From: Caenimonas soli
Lineage (GTDB): Bacteria; Pseudomonadota; Gammaproteobacteria; Burkholderiales; Burkholderiaceae_C
Assembly (NCBI RefSeq): GCF_013155545.1
Contig: NZ_JABJVV010000016.1
Location: 1-64,000, forward strand
Reading direction: 5' to 3'
DNA: 64,000 nucleotides
The position numbers and the translations under genes were made by a program. This document shows, one piece after another, positions 1 to 8,756 of this stretch (position 1 is its first letter; each line of letters opens with the position of its first letter). The notes below the pieces were generated by a model. It saw only the letters and a list, made by a program, of their open reading frames with translations, did not search any database and had not been told where the DNA came from.

Positions 1-145
1 GCGCAAACATCATGCACAGCAACTGATCCCAATGCGAGAACTTCAGCGGCGCGTGCGAGCCCGAGTAACGCGCCACGCACCGATCAAAAACGGACCGCGG
101 CAGATGCTCCTTCAATTGAGCAAATACCAGCTTGCCTTTGTGCAT
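1..145 (-). CDS. IS4-family transposase, N-terminal part (cut by window edge)
   Basis: The minus strand from 145 translates as MHKGKLVFAQLKEHLPRS, continuing through FDRCVARYSGSHALKFSHW-like text to DQLLCMMFA at the edge. This is the typical N-terminus (DUF4372-type domain) of IS4-family transposases, which cut and paste their own element with a DDE catalytic domain; that domain would lie outside the window. The ATG at 145 is preceded by a GGGGG-containing ribosome binding site. The terminal inverted repeat and target duplication cannot be fixed because only one end of the element is visible. Whether the gene is intact is unknown. The family is recognised from the N-terminal sequence alone. 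Confidence 0.75.
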   Translation of the reverse strand, partial: MHKGKLVFAQLKEHLPRSVFDRCVARYSGSHAPLKFSHWDQLLCMMFA

Positions 146-312
146 GGCCGCACCCCCGCAAATCCATACGAGTGTGCGGCTTCGGGAAGCTGAAATTCAA
201 ATCGACCCGGCCACGCCCGGCCGTTTAAATCAATCAAATCAACGACTTGCGATCCAAATGAGAACGCTTCTCCGGACAGTAGTGGGCTTGACCCGCAATT
301 CAGGATTGTCGC

Positions 313-330
313 GCCGGGCTTTGACCCGGC
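313..330. repeat. short palindrome, GGG-CTTTGA-CCC type
   Basis: Perfect 6-bp arms (GCCGGG/CCCGGC) flank a CTTTGA loop. A degenerate relative precedes it at about 284-299, where GGGCTTGACCCGCAAT is retained but the left arm is altered. The fullest copy is at 9858-9878. The shared GGGCTTGACCC core in separate intergenic spots marks a small dispersed extragenic repeat family. Confidence 0.55.
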
Positions 331-364
331 ATCTATATCGAAACGCGCGCCAACACCTCGCGGC

Positions 365-585
365 AAGGCTGTGCGCCGGTCGGCTGCGGCGCGCGGACCA
401 GCCGTTCGGCGCTGGGAGCGCCGAAACGATGCGGAGGTCGAGTTTGCGGCCTTCGGACTAATCGTGGTCTGTCCCCGCGCTCCGGAGACGTCCTGCGCGC
501 TGATCGCGCGCAAACGGCCGCAAACTCGACCTCCGCATCTCACCTGGTCCCGATTGCGCGCCGCAGCCGACCGGCGCACAGCCTT
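365..585 (+). repeat. nested inverted-repeat element, copy A
   Basis: The element has an outer perfect 30-bp inverted repeat (365-394 with 556-585). A further 7 bp (395-401 with 544-550) extends it after a bulge. Inside are a side hairpin (405-413 with 417-425) and a perfect 24-bp inner stem (428-451 with 516-539) that caps a 64-base core (452-515). As single-stranded DNA or RNA this folds into a long branched structure. The core starts TTCGGACT-ATCGTGG and ends GCGCGCTGATCGCGCGCAA. Copy B repeats the core and side-hairpin context in the opposite orientation with different stem sequences. It does not look coding. A structured RNA, a REP-like DNA element or a non-autonomous mobile element are all possible. 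Confidence 0.7.
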
Positions 586-641
586 GCAAAAGCGTGGTTG
601 GAGTGCAGAAGCCTCCGGCGCGCCAACCAAGTCCGAGCGAA

Positions 642-860
642 GCCGCGTGTGGGCGGGCTGGGGCGCGCAATCAGGGCTGCCCGAGGCGTCGGGGAATGGA
701 CTTGCGGGCGTTGCGCGCGATCAGCGCGCGGGCCTCTCCGGGGTGCGAGGACAGTCCACGATGAGTCCGAAGCCCGCAGGTCCGTTCCCCGGCGCCGCTT
801 CCGCGCCTTGAAAAGGCGCGGAACGGGCTGACCGCGCGTCACAGCCCGCCCGCACGCGGC
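642..860 (-). repeat. nested inverted-repeat element, copy B
   Basis: Read on the minus strand this has the architecture of copy A and nearly the same length (219 versus 221 bp). The outer stem pairs 642-659 with 843-860 (17 of 18). A side hairpin has perfect 11-bp arms (799-809 with 813-823). The inner stem pairs 691-709 with 772-790 (17 of 19). The core (710-771) matches copy A closely. Bases bordering the stems are also shared, for example CCGTTC before the side hairpin and GATTGCGCGCC before the closing outer arm. Stem sequences differ between copies while pairing is kept. Confidence 0.7.
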
Positions 861-889
861 TTCGCCGCCCACACGCAGGCCTGCAATGA

Positions 890-3025
890 CTACGCCGCCA
901 GCTTTTCGCCACCACGCTCCCGACCCCGGAACAGGTTGTTGAGTTTCAGGGTGAGGCAATAGGCCGCGCCGCCCGAGCGGTTGAACGACCCGAGCGGCAC
1001 CACGTGCACGCGATAGCCGCGCCGCTCCAGGCTTTGGCGCAGGGCCTGGGAGCAGTAGCACATGACGATGTCGCGGCCCAGGCACACCGAATTCACCGCC
1101 AGGTGCTGCGCATCCTCCTGCGGCGCCTCGATCAGCTTGCCCGCGGCGAGGGCTAGGATCCGCTCGCGGCCTTCCTCTGTGAAAGCAGCCGGGTGATACA
1201 GGATCTCGCCGCCGGAGAGCAGGCAGAAGGCCGTGTCCAGGTGATAGAAATGCGGGTCGACCAGCTCCAGCGACAGGGTGGGAATACCGAACACCTGCTC
1301 CACCGTGTGGTGTGCGGCGCGGCTGGAGCGCTGGCCCCAGCCCATCCACATCAGTTTGCGCACCGGGTCGTAGATCGCATCGCCCGCGCCTTCGAAGTAG
1401 ACGCCCTCCGGGGTGCGGAAGATGGCATCGATTTCGCCGCGCGCCTTGAGCTGCTCGAACATGCGCTGGCCGTGCAGTTCTTCGCCGGCTCGCTCGGACT
1501 TCAGGTAGCGCGCCAGGATGGCCTTGCCGTCCAGCACCACGGCGCAGTTGGCGGTGAACACCAGGTCGGGCCAGCCCTGGGCCGCCGGTTTCACCAGCAC
1601 CCTGGCGCCCAGCGCCTCGTAGGTGGCGCGCAAGGCGTCCCATCCCGCCAGCGCGTCGCGCCGCAGGCGCTTGGCATCCAGCGACCATTGCTGCGGATTC
1701 ATCCACGGATTGATGGCATAGGCCACCTCGAAGAAATCAGGCGGGCTCATGAGCAGCTGCGGCGCCGGCAATGCCGAATCGAGACCCAGTTCTTTCTGCT
1801 TGCCTTGCACGACTTGCCGGAAGATATCCACCGCTTTGTCGACCAGCGCCTTGCTGATGGTCAGGGGCGGCGCAAACCGGATCACGGTCTCATGCGTCTC
1901 CTTGGACAGCACGCCCTGGGCCGCCATGCGTTCCACCAACTCACGCGCGCTTGCATACGCCGGCTCGACGTCGACGCCGACCCACAGGCCGCGCCCGCGC
2001 ACGCCGCGGATCAGCCCGCCACTGGACTGCATCACCTCGCGCAAGCGGGCGTTCAGGTACTCGCCCATTGCCGCGCTGCGGGCGACCAGGTTCTCGTCTT
2101 CGATCACCTGCAGCGCTTCGAGCGCAACCGCCGCCGCCAGGGCATTGCCGCCGAAGGTCGATCCATGGCTGCCGGGATTGAAGACGCTCATCACGCTGTC
2201 GTCGGCCAGGAAGGCGCTGACCGGCAGCAGGCCGCCGCCCAGGGCCTTGCCCAGGATCAGCCCGTCGGGCCGGATGCCCTCGTGCTCGAAGGCGAACCAG
2301 CGCCCGGTGCGGCCCAGGCCCGCCTGCACCTCGTCGATGATCAGGAGGATGTTGTTGCGGCTGCACCATTCGCGCAGTTCGGGGAAGAAGCCTTCGGGCG
2401 GCACGATGACACCGGCCTCGCCCTGGATCGGCTCGACGATCACGGCGCAGGTATTGGCGCTGGTGCCCGCGCGCACGCTGGCCATGTCGCCGAAGTCGAA
2501 GTGCACGAAGCCGGGCGCGAACGGCCCGAACCCGTCGCGGTAGTCGTCCTCGCTGGAAAAGCCGACGATGGTGCTGGTGCGGCCATGGAAGTTGCCCCGG
2601 GCCACCAGGATTTCGGCCTGGCCGTCGGCGATGCCCTTGACGCGATAGCCCCAGCGCCGCGCGCACTTGATCGCCGTTTCCACCGCCTCGGCCCCGGTGT
2701 TCATCGGCAGCGCCCGCTCGAAGCCCGTCACATGGCAGAGCTTCTCCAGGAACGGCCCCAGGGTGGTGCCGTGGTACGCGCGGGAAGTGACCGCCACCCG
2801 TTCCAGCTGCCGATGCGCTGCCGCCACCAGGCGAGGATGCAGGTGGCCGTGGCTCACGGCCGAATACGCACCCATCATGTCGATGTATTCGCGCCCCTCC
2901 ACGTCCCACACCAGGCAATCGCGCGCGTGGTCGACGACCACCGGCACCGGCTGGTAGTTCCTGGCGCCAAAGCGCGCCTCTTTCCCAATGAAATCCTGAG
3001 TGGAAACTGTCGTTGTGGCGTTCAT
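890..3025 (-). CDS. ornithine aminotransferase fused to arginine dihydrolase/DDAH-like domain
   Basis: This 711-residue protein joins two enzymes. Residues 1-410 are a class III PLP aminotransferase of the ornithine-oxo-acid type (RocD): DEVQ at 231-234, PLP lysine K260 in LILGKALGGG, and STFGGN at 289-294. Residues 425-711 are a guanidine-modifying hydrolase fold: FTAN at 490-493, FEGAGD at 544-549, FYHLD at 593-597, and a catalytic-type cysteine C690 in GGAAYCLTLK. If the second domain turns arginine into ornithine, as ArgZ/AgrE do, the chain would convert arginine to glutamate semialdehyde in one polypeptide (inference); dimethylarginine or citrulline are other possible substrates. ATG 3025 was chosen because a GGGGA site precedes it and the family N-terminus begins there. 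An Lrp-type gene lies directly upstream on the same strand. Confidence 0.85.
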   Translation of the reverse strand: MNATTTVSTQDFIGKEARFGARNYQPVPVVVDHARDCLVWDVEGREYIDMMGAYSAVSHGHLHPRLVAAAHRQLERVAVTSRAYHGTTLGPFLEKLCHVTGFERALPMNTGAEAVETAIKCARRWGYRVKGIADGQAEILVARGNFHGRTSTIVGFSSEDDYRDGFGPFAPGFVHFDFGDMASVRAGTSANTCAVIVEPIQGEAGVIVPPEGFFPELREWCSRNNILLIIDEVQAGLGRTGRWFAFEHEGIRPDGLILGKALGGGLLPVSAFLADDSVMSVFNPGSHGSTFGGNALAAAVALEALQVIEDENLVARSAAMGEYLNARLREVMQSSGGLIRGVRGRGLWVGVDVEPAYASARELVERMAAQGVLSKETHETVIRFAPPLTISKALVDKAVDIFRQVVQGKQKELGLDSALPAPQLLMSPPDFFEVAYAINPWMNPQQWSLDAKRLRRDALAGWDALRATYEALGARVLVKPAAQGWPDLVFTANCAVVLDGKAILARYLKSERAGEELHGQRMFEQLKARGEIDAIFRTPEGVYFEGAGDAIYDPVRKLMWMGWGQRSSRAAHHTVEQVFGIPTLSLELVDPHFYHLDTAFCLLSGGEILYHPAAFTEEGRERILALAAGKLIEAPQEDAQHLAVNSVCLGRDIVMCYCSQALRQSLERRGYRVHVVPLGSFNRSGGAAYCLTLKLNNLFRGRERGGEKLAA

Positions 3026-3128
3026 GGCTGCATCCCCGGTTGATGAGGTAAGTCTAGGCCGGACCCTGCTGCCGTGAACGTGAATCCGGCGTGCACACAC
3101 AGCGGCAACGGCATGATTGAAGGTGCGG

Positions 3129-3147
3129 CACTTCCGAAACGGAAGTG
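3129..3147. promoter_or_regulatory. palindrome upstream of the fusion gene, candidate Lrp operator
   Basis: CACTTCCG-AAA-CGGAAGTG is a perfect inverted repeat with 8-bp arms. It lies between the Lrp-type regulator and the aminotransferase-hydrolase gene, about 100 bp upstream of the latter's start. No T-tract follows on the minus strand, so an operator is more likely than a terminator. The link to the adjacent regulator is inferred from position. Confidence 0.45.
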
Positions 3148-3190
3148 GCGTAGGACGCGTTTTCTCGCCCTTGCAGGCGCAAGCGCCGTC

Positions 3191-3676
3191 TCAGGACTTG
3201 CCGGCGGCGGGCCCGAGCAACGGAAAGCCCGCGAACTCCTTGATGGTTTGGAGTTCGATGTTGGTGACGATCTTTTCCACGCCCAGGGAGGCATCGTCGA
3301 GCCAGGCGCTGATAAGCCGGTGGTAGTGCGCCAGGTGCGGGCAGGCAACGCGCACGAGGTAGTCGTAGCGCCCGCTGATCACGTAGCAGGCCACCACTTC
3401 GGGAGCGGCGGCCATCCGCTTTTCGAAGCGCTGCACCGACGCCTGCCGTTGGTCCTTGAGCGCGATCTCGGCGAACACGCAGATCTGCTCGCCCAGCACG
3501 GCGCGGTTGATCAGCGCCCGATAGCCCTCGATCAGGCCTTCGGATTCGAGCTTGCGCACGCGATTGAGCGTGGCGCGCGCCGACAAGTGGATCGCTTCGG
3601 ACAGCGCCTGCACCGTGGTGCGGCCATCGCGCTGGAGCAGCTCGAGCAGCTTCAGGTCAGCGCGGTCGAGCTCCAT
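3191..3676 (-). CDS. Lrp/AsnC-family transcriptional regulator
   Basis: This is a 161-residue protein of usual Lrp size. It has an N-terminal winged helix-turn-helix (about 1-60, with GRTTVQALSE and RATLNRVRKLE) and a C-terminal RAM effector-binding domain (about 65-150) with the signature GRYDYLV at 102-108. Such proteins sense amino acids and control amino-acid metabolism. It starts 3 bp after the lptE stop and lies just upstream of the ornithine aminotransferase fusion on the same strand, so arginine/ornithine catabolism is its likely target, with the palindrome at 3129-3147 as a candidate site. Effector and target are inferred. Confidence 0.85.
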   Translation of the reverse strand: MELDRADLKLLELLQRDGRTTVQALSEAIHLSARATLNRVRKLESEGLIEGYRALINRAVLGEQICVFAEIALKDQRQASVQRFEKRMAAAPEVVACYVISGRYDYLVRVACPHLAHYHRLISAWLDDASLGVEKIVTNIELQTIKEFAGFPLLGPAAGKS

Positions 3677-3679
3677 GCT

Positions 3680-4171
3680 CTAGATAGTTTTGACCGCGGC
3701 CAGCCGCCGCATCAGCTGCTGCACGATGTCGGTCTGCATGTCGCGGTACATCAGGCCTTCCTCGGCCTCCTTGGCCAGCACCGCCGATTCGTTGAAGCTG
3801 ATGTCGCGCTGCTGCAGCAACTCGGTTTCCGGGATCAGTTCCTTGCCCTGGGGCGTGCGCAGCTTGAACTTGAAGCGTGTGCGAAGCTGGAACTCGCGGA
3901 CCTGTCCCGAGGCATTCAGCCCCACCACCACTTTCTCGCGCTGCTCCGTCACCACGTCCAGCACCACCTGCGCCGCGGTGATCGCGCCCTTGTCGATCAC
4001 CGTGACGGCGTCGCCGGACGCGATGCTGCGCTTGAGTTCCCGACCCACCGGGGAATCGACGGCGATGTAGATCGAGCTGAAGGCGAACTTCGGCGCCTGG
4101 CGCAGCTGGAAGCCGCAAGCGGCCAGAAGCGATGAGGCGCTGGCCAGGACCAGGAGGTTTCGTCTTTTCAT
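3680..4171 (-). CDS. lptE: LPS-assembly lipoprotein LptE
   Basis: LptE is the outer-membrane lipoprotein that plugs the LptD barrel and helps deliver lipopolysaccharide to the cell surface. The 163-residue product has a short basic N-terminus, a hydrophobic segment and a lipobox LLAAC with C19, followed by GFQLR, a hallmark of LptE. The ATG shares one base with the leuS TGA (TGATG), indicating translational coupling. leuS-lptE is conserved in proteobacteria, where holA often comes next; here an Lrp regulator follows instead. Confidence 0.9.
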   Translation of the reverse strand: MKRRNLLVLASASSLLAACGFQLRQAPKFAFSSIYIAVDSPVGRELKRSIASGDAVTVIDKGAITAAQVVLDVVTEQREKVVVGLNASGQVREFQLRTRFKFKLRTPQGKELIPETELLQQRDISFNESAVLAKEAEEGLMYRDMQTDIVQQLMRRLAAVKTI

Positions 4172-6792
4172 CAGACCACCACGTTGACGAGCCGGCCGGG
4201 CACCACGATCACCTTCTTGGGTGACGCGTCGCCGGCGTGTTTGATGAAGTCCTCGCTGGCGATCGCCAGCTTCTCGATCTGCTGCCGGCTGGCCGCGGCC
4301 GGGACCGTGACGGAACCGCGGTGCTTGCCGTTGATCTGCAGCACCAGCTCGATCTCGTCCTGCAGCAAAGCCTGCTCATCGATGCGCGGCCAGGGCGCGT
4401 CCAGCAGCTCGCCATGCGGCATGGAATAGCCCAGCGCCTTCCACAGCTCCTGGGCGATATGGGGCGTAGCGGGATAGAGCACCCGCAGCAGTATGCCGAA
4501 GCCCTCGCGCACCGCCGCGTCGGCACCCGCCTCCGATGCGCCCTTGAAGTCTTCCAGCGCATTGAGCAGCTTCATCGCACCCGAGACCACCGTGTTGTAC
4601 TGCATGCGCTGGTAGTCGTAGTCGACCTGCCGCAGGACGGTGTGGATCTCCAGGCGCAGCGCCTTGGCCTGCTTGCCCGGCGCAGGGGCGGCGATGGCCC
4701 GGCCGGGGCCGAGCTTGTTCCCGAAATTCCAGACCCGGCGCAGGAAGCGGTAAGAGCCTTCCAGCGCGGCGTCGTTCCACTCCAGCGTGGCTTCCGGCGG
4801 CGCCGTGAACATGGTGTACAGCCGGGCCGTGTCGGCGCCGTACTTCTCGATCAGGTCCTGCGGATCGACGCCGTTGTTCTTGGACTTGGACATCGTGGTC
4901 CAGCCCTCGTAGGTGACCGGCTGGCCGTCGGACTTGGCCGTGGCCGAGAGCACCTTGGCGTGCTCGTCGCGCGCGATGTCCAGGTCGTGGGCCCAGTAGT
5001 ACTGCTTGCCCGCCTTGTCGCCCACCCGCACGAAGGCCTCGTTGAGCACCATGCCCTGCGTCAGCAGCTTGGTGAAGGGCTCATCGACCTTGACCAGGCC
5101 GAAGTCGCGCATCACCTTGGTCCAGAAGCGGGCGTACAGCAGGTGCAGGATGGCGTGCTCGATGCCGCCGATGTACTGGTCCATCGGCATCCAGTAGGCG
5201 GCGCCCGCGGCCACCATCGCCATGTCGTTCTTGGGATCGCAGTAGCGCATGTAGTACCAGGCCGAATCCACGAAGGTGTCCATGGTGTCGGTCTCGCGCC
5301 GCGCGGGCTTGCCGCAGACGGGGCACTTGCACGCCAGGAAATCCTCGCGCTTGTTCAGGGGGTTGCCGGACCCATCGGGCACGCAGTCCTGCGGCAACAC
5401 CACCGGCAGGTCTTTCTCGGGCACCGGCACGGCCCCATGCTCCTCGCAATGGATGATCGGGATGGGCGTGCCCCAGTAGCGCTGGCGGCTGATGCCCCAG
5501 TCGCGCAGACGCCAGGTGGTCTTCTTCTCGCCCAGGCCCTTTTGCTCCAGTGCATGCGCCACTGCATTCACGGCGTCCTTGTACGAGAACCCGCTGAAGA
5601 TGTCGGAGTTGATGGTGACGCCATTTTCCTTGTCGGAGTACCAGTCGTGCCAGTGCTTGTAGTCGTAGTGCTCGCCGTCGACATGCACCACCTCCATGAT
5701 CGGCAGGTTGTACTTGAGCGCGAAATGGAAATCACGCTCGTCGTGGCCGGGCACGCCCATCACGGCGCCGTCGCCGTAGCCCATGAGCACGTAGTTGCCC
5801 ACCCACACGTCGATGGGCTCCTCGGTCAGCGGATGGAACACGACCAGGCCGGTGGACATGCCTTCCTTCTCGCGCAGCGCGAGCTCGGCCTCGGTGGTGC
5901 CGCCCTTCTTGCAGTCCTCGATGAAGTTGGCCAGCCGCTGGTTGTTGCGCGCCGCATGCACGGCCAGCGGGTGCTCGGGCGCGACGGCGCAAAAAGTGAC
6001 GCCCATGATGGTGTCGGCGCGCGTGGTGAACACGTACATCTTGCCGCCGCCGATCAGCTCGCCGTTGAAGTCGCGGATGCCGTGGGTGAAGGCGAAGCGC
6101 ACGCCTTCGCTCTTGCCGATCCAGTTCTCCTGCATCAGCTTGACGCGCTCGGGCCAGCCCGGCAGCTTGTGCTGCACGTGGTCCAGCAATTCCTCGGCGT
6201 AGTCGGTGATCTTCAGGTAGTAGCCGGGGATCTCGCGCTTCTCGACCTCGGCGCCGGTGCGCCAGCCCTTGCCGTCGATCACCTGCTCGTTGGCCAGCAC
6301 GGTCTGGTCGACCGGGTCCCAGTTCACCACCTGGGTCTTGCGGTAGGCGATACCCTTCTCCAGCATCTTCAGGAACAGCCACTGGTTCCACTTGTAGTAC
6401 TCGGGATCGCAGGTGGCGACTTCGCGGCTCCAGTCGATGGCCAGCCCCATCGCCTGCATCTGCTTCTTCATGTAGGCGATGTTGTCGTAGGTCCACTTGG
6501 CCGGCGGCACGCCGTTCTTCATGGCCGCGTTCTCGGCCGGCAGCCCGAAGGCATCCCATCCCATCGGCATGAGCACGTTGTAACCGTTCATGCGCAGGTA
6601 GCGCGTGAGCATGTCGTTGATGGTGTAGTTGCGCACATGGCCCATGTGCAGCTTGCCGCTCGGGTAGGGCAGCATGGAGCAGGCGTAGAACTTCTTCTTG
6701 CTCGCGTCTTCGGTCACGCGATAGGCGTCGTTCGCGTTCCAATGCGCCTGCGCCGCACGCTCTACCTCGGAGGGGTTGTATTTCTCTTGCAT
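4171..6792 (-). CDS. leuS: leucyl-tRNA synthetase
   Basis: This class I aminoacyl-tRNA synthetase charges tRNA-Leu in the cytoplasm. The 873-residue length is normal. The HIGH-type motif is HMGH at 49-52 ([13 protein letters not shown]), and the KMSKS loop appears as [11 protein letters not shown] near residue 630. Between them lies the inserted editing domain, including [12 protein letters not shown] and the GVPGHDERD segment. The C-terminal anticodon-binding region is complete. It is the first gene of a leuS-lptE pair and overlaps lptE by one base. Confidence 0.97.
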   Translation of the reverse strand: MQEKYNPSEVERAAQAHWNANDAYRVTEDASKKKFYACSMLPYPSGKLHMGHVRNYTINDMLTRYLRMNGYNVLMPMGWDAFGLPAENAAMKNGVPPAKWTYDNIAYMKKQMQAMGLAIDWSREVATCDPEYYKWNQWLFLKMLEKGIAYRKTQVVNWDPVDQTVLANEQVIDGKGWRTGAEVEKREIPGYYLKITDYAEELLDHVQHKLPGWPERVKLMQENWIGKSEGVRFAFTHGIRDFNGELIGGGKMYVFTTRADTIMGVTFCAVAPEHPLAVHAARNNQRLANFIEDCKKGGTTEAELALREKEGMSTGLVVFHPLTEEPIDVWVGNYVLMGYGDGAVMGVPGHDERDFHFALKYNLPIMEVVHVDGEHYDYKHWHDWYSDKENGVTINSDIFSGFSYKDAVNAVAHALEQKGLGEKKTTWRLRDWGISRQRYWGTPIPIIHCEEHGAVPVPEKDLPVVLPQDCVPDGSGNPLNKREDFLACKCPVCGKPARRETDTMDTFVDSAWYYMRYCDPKNDMAMVAAGAAYWMPMDQYIGGIEHAILHLLYARFWTKVMRDFGLVKVDEPFTKLLTQGMVLNEAFVRVGDKAGKQYYWAHDLDIARDEHAKVLSATAKSDGQPVTYEGWTTMSKSKNNGVDPQDLIEKYGADTARLYTMFTAPPEATLEWNDAALEGSYRFLRRVWNFGNKLGPGRAIAAPAPGKQAKALRLEIHTVLRQVDYDYQRMQYNTVVSGAMKLLNALEDFKGASEAGADAAVREGFGILLRVLYPATPHIAQELWKALGYSMPHGELLDAPWPRIDEQALLQDEIELVLQINGKHRGSVTVPAAASRQQIEKLAIASEDFIKHAGDASPKKVIVVPGRLVNVVV

Positions 6793-6845
6793 AAATGAGT
6801 GTGCCGGGAAGTAAGCCCCGGCCTGCGGCGATTTTACGGGCGGCT

Positions 6846-7268
6846 TCAGCGCGCCGCGGGCGGTTCGGCGACGAAACCGATACGGTTCAAGCCTGCTTTC
6901 TGCGCCGCGCCCATCACTTCGACCACCCGGCCATAGGGAACGGCCTGGTCGGCCCGCAGCTGGATTTCGGTTTCGGGGTTGTCCCGGGCAGCCTGGACCA
7001 GCCTTTCGGCCAGCTGGGCTGCGGTCACCGGCTTCTCGTTCAGGAAGGTCCCGCCCGTCTTGTCGAGGACCACGGTGACGAATTTGGGGGCGTCGTTGGG
7101 CTTGGCGGCGTCGGTGCGCGGCAGGTCCAGCCGGATCGAGCTGGCCAGGAGGGGCGCGGTGATGATGAAAATCACCACCAGCACCAGCATGACGTCCACC
7201 AGGGGCGTCATGTTGATCTCACTCATGGGCTGCGGCCCCTGGGTGCGCTCCAAGCGGCCGAAAGCCAT
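6846..7268 (-). CDS. exbD: ExbD/TolR-family proton-channel protein
   Basis: This 140-residue inner-membrane protein has a single transmembrane helix (about 21-42, [20 protein letters not shown]) that contains the essential aspartate D25, and a C-terminal periplasmic domain. With ExbB/TolQ it uses the proton gradient to drive TonB or TolA. The ATG shares one base with the TGA of the preceding gene. The position next to dapB-bamE-fur is typical of Burkholderiales. ExbD and TolR are hard to separate by sequence alone. No pal-tolB genes are nearby, so ExbD is preferred. Confidence 0.88.
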   Translation of the reverse strand: MAFGRLERTQGPQPMSEINMTPLVDVMLVLVVIFIITAPLLASSIRLDLPRTDAAKPNDAPKFVTVVLDKTGGTFLNEKPVTAAQLAERLVQAARDNPETEIQLRADQAVPYGRVVEVMGAAQKAGLNRIGFVAEPPAAR

Positions 7269-7912
7269 CAGCTTGCCTTGTGAGTCAGAAGTTCGCGCAG
7301 ATCGCGGGCGAAGCCTTCCAGGTCGGCCTCGATGCGGCCGATCAGCCGGCCGAACACGTTGTAGCCGAGTACCGCCGGGATGGCGACGGCCAGGCCGGCC
7401 GCCGTCATGATCAGCGCTTCACCCACCGGCCCGGCGATCTTGTCGATGGTGATCTGGCCGGCCGTGGCGATGCCGATCAGGGCGTGGTAGATGCCCCAGA
7501 CGGTTCCGAGCAAACCCACGAATGGCGCCGTGGAACCTACCGTCGCCAGCAGAACCTGGCCGAATTGCAGCTTGTCCAGCACCAGGTGCAGGGCGTCGCG
7601 CAGCAGCCGCGTCAGCTGTTGGGAGCGGTCGCCGGCGGCTGCCAGCGAGCCCGGCGCGTCCAGCCGGGTGGCCGCGATCAGGGGCAGCACCAGGCGCTCG
7701 CGATCGAAGGCGCCCACCTTCTGCTGGGCCTCATCCACCGAGGGGGACTGCCAGAACGCCGCGGTGCTGCGGCTCACGTCGCCGGTCGCCCGGCGCAGCA
7801 GCCAGGCTTTCCACAGGATGACGACCCAGCTGGCCACCGACATCGCCAGCAGCAGCACCGCCACCACCTTGGTGACGGCATCGCCCTGGCTGAACAGTTC
7901 GTAAAAGCTCAT
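7268..7912 (-). CDS. exbB: ExbB/TolQ/MotA-family proton-channel protein
   Basis: This is a 214-residue inner-membrane partner of the downstream ExbD. Three transmembrane segments are visible (about 13-35, 118-145 and 165-188). The family motif GSTAPFVGLLGTVWG lies at 126-140, and the third helix has GEALIMTAAGLAVAIPA. The start is ATG 7912 (MSFYELFSQGD). The open frame continues upstream into dapB, but that extension is antisense-like and lacks family similarity. The gene lies 10 bp after dapB and overlaps exbD by one base, so the pair is co-translated. Confidence 0.9.
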   Translation of the reverse strand: MSFYELFSQGDAVTKVVAVLLLAMSVASWVVILWKAWLLRRATGDVSRSTAAFWQSPSVDEAQQKVGAFDRERLVLPLIAATRLDAPGSLAAAGDRSQQLTRLLRDALHLVLDKLQFGQVLLATVGSTAPFVGLLGTVWGIYHALIGIATAGQITIDKIAGPVGEALIMTAAGLAVAIPAVLGYNVFGRLIGRIEADLEGFARDLRELLTHKAS

Positions 7913-7922
7913 CCGGGCTGGC

Positions 7923-8744
7923 TTACCGCAGGCCCAGCACGTCGAACATGTCGAACAGGCCGTTGCGCTTGCCGGCCAGGAAGCGCACGGCGCGCAGGCT
8001 GCCCTGGGCATAGGTGGATCGGCTGGCTGACTTATGGGTGATCTCGATGCGCTCGCCGGTGCCAGCGAACAGGACCGTATGGTCGCCCACGATATCGCCG
8101 CCGCGGATGGTGGCGAAGCCGATGGTGGAAGGGTCACGCTCGCCGGTGACGCCTTCACGCGCATACACGGCGCAATCCTTGAGGTCGCGGCCGAGCGCCT
8201 CGGCGATCACTTCGCCCATCTTGAGCGCGGTGCCCGAGGGCGCATCGACCTTGTTGCGGTGATGCGCTTCGACGATCTCGATGTCATAGCCGGTGGCCAG
8301 CGCCTGGGCCGCCATTTGCAGCAGCTTGAGCGTCACGTTCACGCCGACGCTCATGTTGGGCGCCATGACGATGGCGATGTCGCGCGCCGCATCGGCGATC
8401 TGCGCTTTATGCCCTTCGCCGAAACCGGTGGTGCCGATCACGGCATTGATGCCGAGTTCGCGACACACCTTGAGATGCGCCATCGTCCCCTCGGGACGGG
8501 TGAAGTCGATCAGCACCTGGGCATTGGCCAGGGCCGCGCGCGGGTCGGCGGAAACCGCAATGCCGCTGGCCATGCCGAGAAAGGCCGCGGCATCGTTGCC
8601 GATGGCGGGGCTGGACGGGATATCCAGCGCGCCGGCCAGTTCGCAATCGCCGGCGTCGCGGATCGCCTCGATCAGCATATGGCCCATGCGGCCGGTGGCG
8701 CCAGCCACGGCGACTTTGTGCAGGGATTTCCCGGTATCAGCCAT
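7923..8744 (-). CDS. dapB: 4-hydroxy-tetrahydrodipicolinate reductase
   Basis: DapB performs the NAD(P)H-dependent reduction step of lysine and diaminopimelate synthesis. The 273-residue protein has the N-terminal dinucleotide-binding motif VAGATGRMG (13-21). Its catalytic signature [13 protein letters not shown] (161-173) contains the general acid histidine and the substrate-binding lysine. The C-terminus is complete. It lies 12 bp after bamE and upstream of exbB-exbD, a conserved arrangement in this order of bacteria. Confidence 0.96.
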   Translation of the reverse strand: MADTGKSLHKVAVAGATGRMGHMLIEAIRDAGDCELAGALDIPSSPAIGNDAAAFLGMASGIAVSADPRAALANAQVLIDFTRPEGTMAHLKVCRELGINAVIGTTGFGEGHKAQIADAARDIAIVMAPNMSVGVNVTLKLLQMAAQALATGYDIEIVEAHHRNKVDAPSGTALKMGEVIAEALGRDLKDCAVYAREGVTGERDPSTIGFATIRGGDIVGDHTVLFAGTGERIEITHKSASRSTYAQGSLRAVRFLAGKRNGLFDMFDVLGLR

Positions 8745-8756
8745 GCCTGAACCCGC

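Larger units (their letters stand above)
146..889. other. gene-free repeat-rich region
   Basis: No credible protein gene lies between the transposase start and the aminotransferase stop. Short open frames on both strands have no recognisable domain, no ribosome binding site, and coincide with inverted repeats. The stretch holds the upstream end of the IS element, two small GGG-CTTGA-CCC palindromes, two ~220-bp nested inverted-repeat elements (listed separately) and a G+C-rich tail (861-889) before the next stop codon. Confidence 0.7.

Noticed and set aside
112..890. Short open frames within the repeat region that share an FGLIV-CPR-like peptide
   Set aside because: The repeated peptide arises because the frames cross the conserved core of the two inverted-repeat elements in opposite orientation; structure, not coding, explains the similarity.
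1193..3043. Long plus-strand open frame antisense to the aminotransferase fusion
   Set aside because: It mirrors the codon bias of a GC-rich gene, has low-complexity H/R/D-rich text and no family features; the minus strand encodes a clear enzyme.
4237..6798. 853-codon plus-strand open frame antisense to leuS
   Set aside because: leuS is unmistakable on the minus strand; the antisense frame is open because of third-position GC bias.
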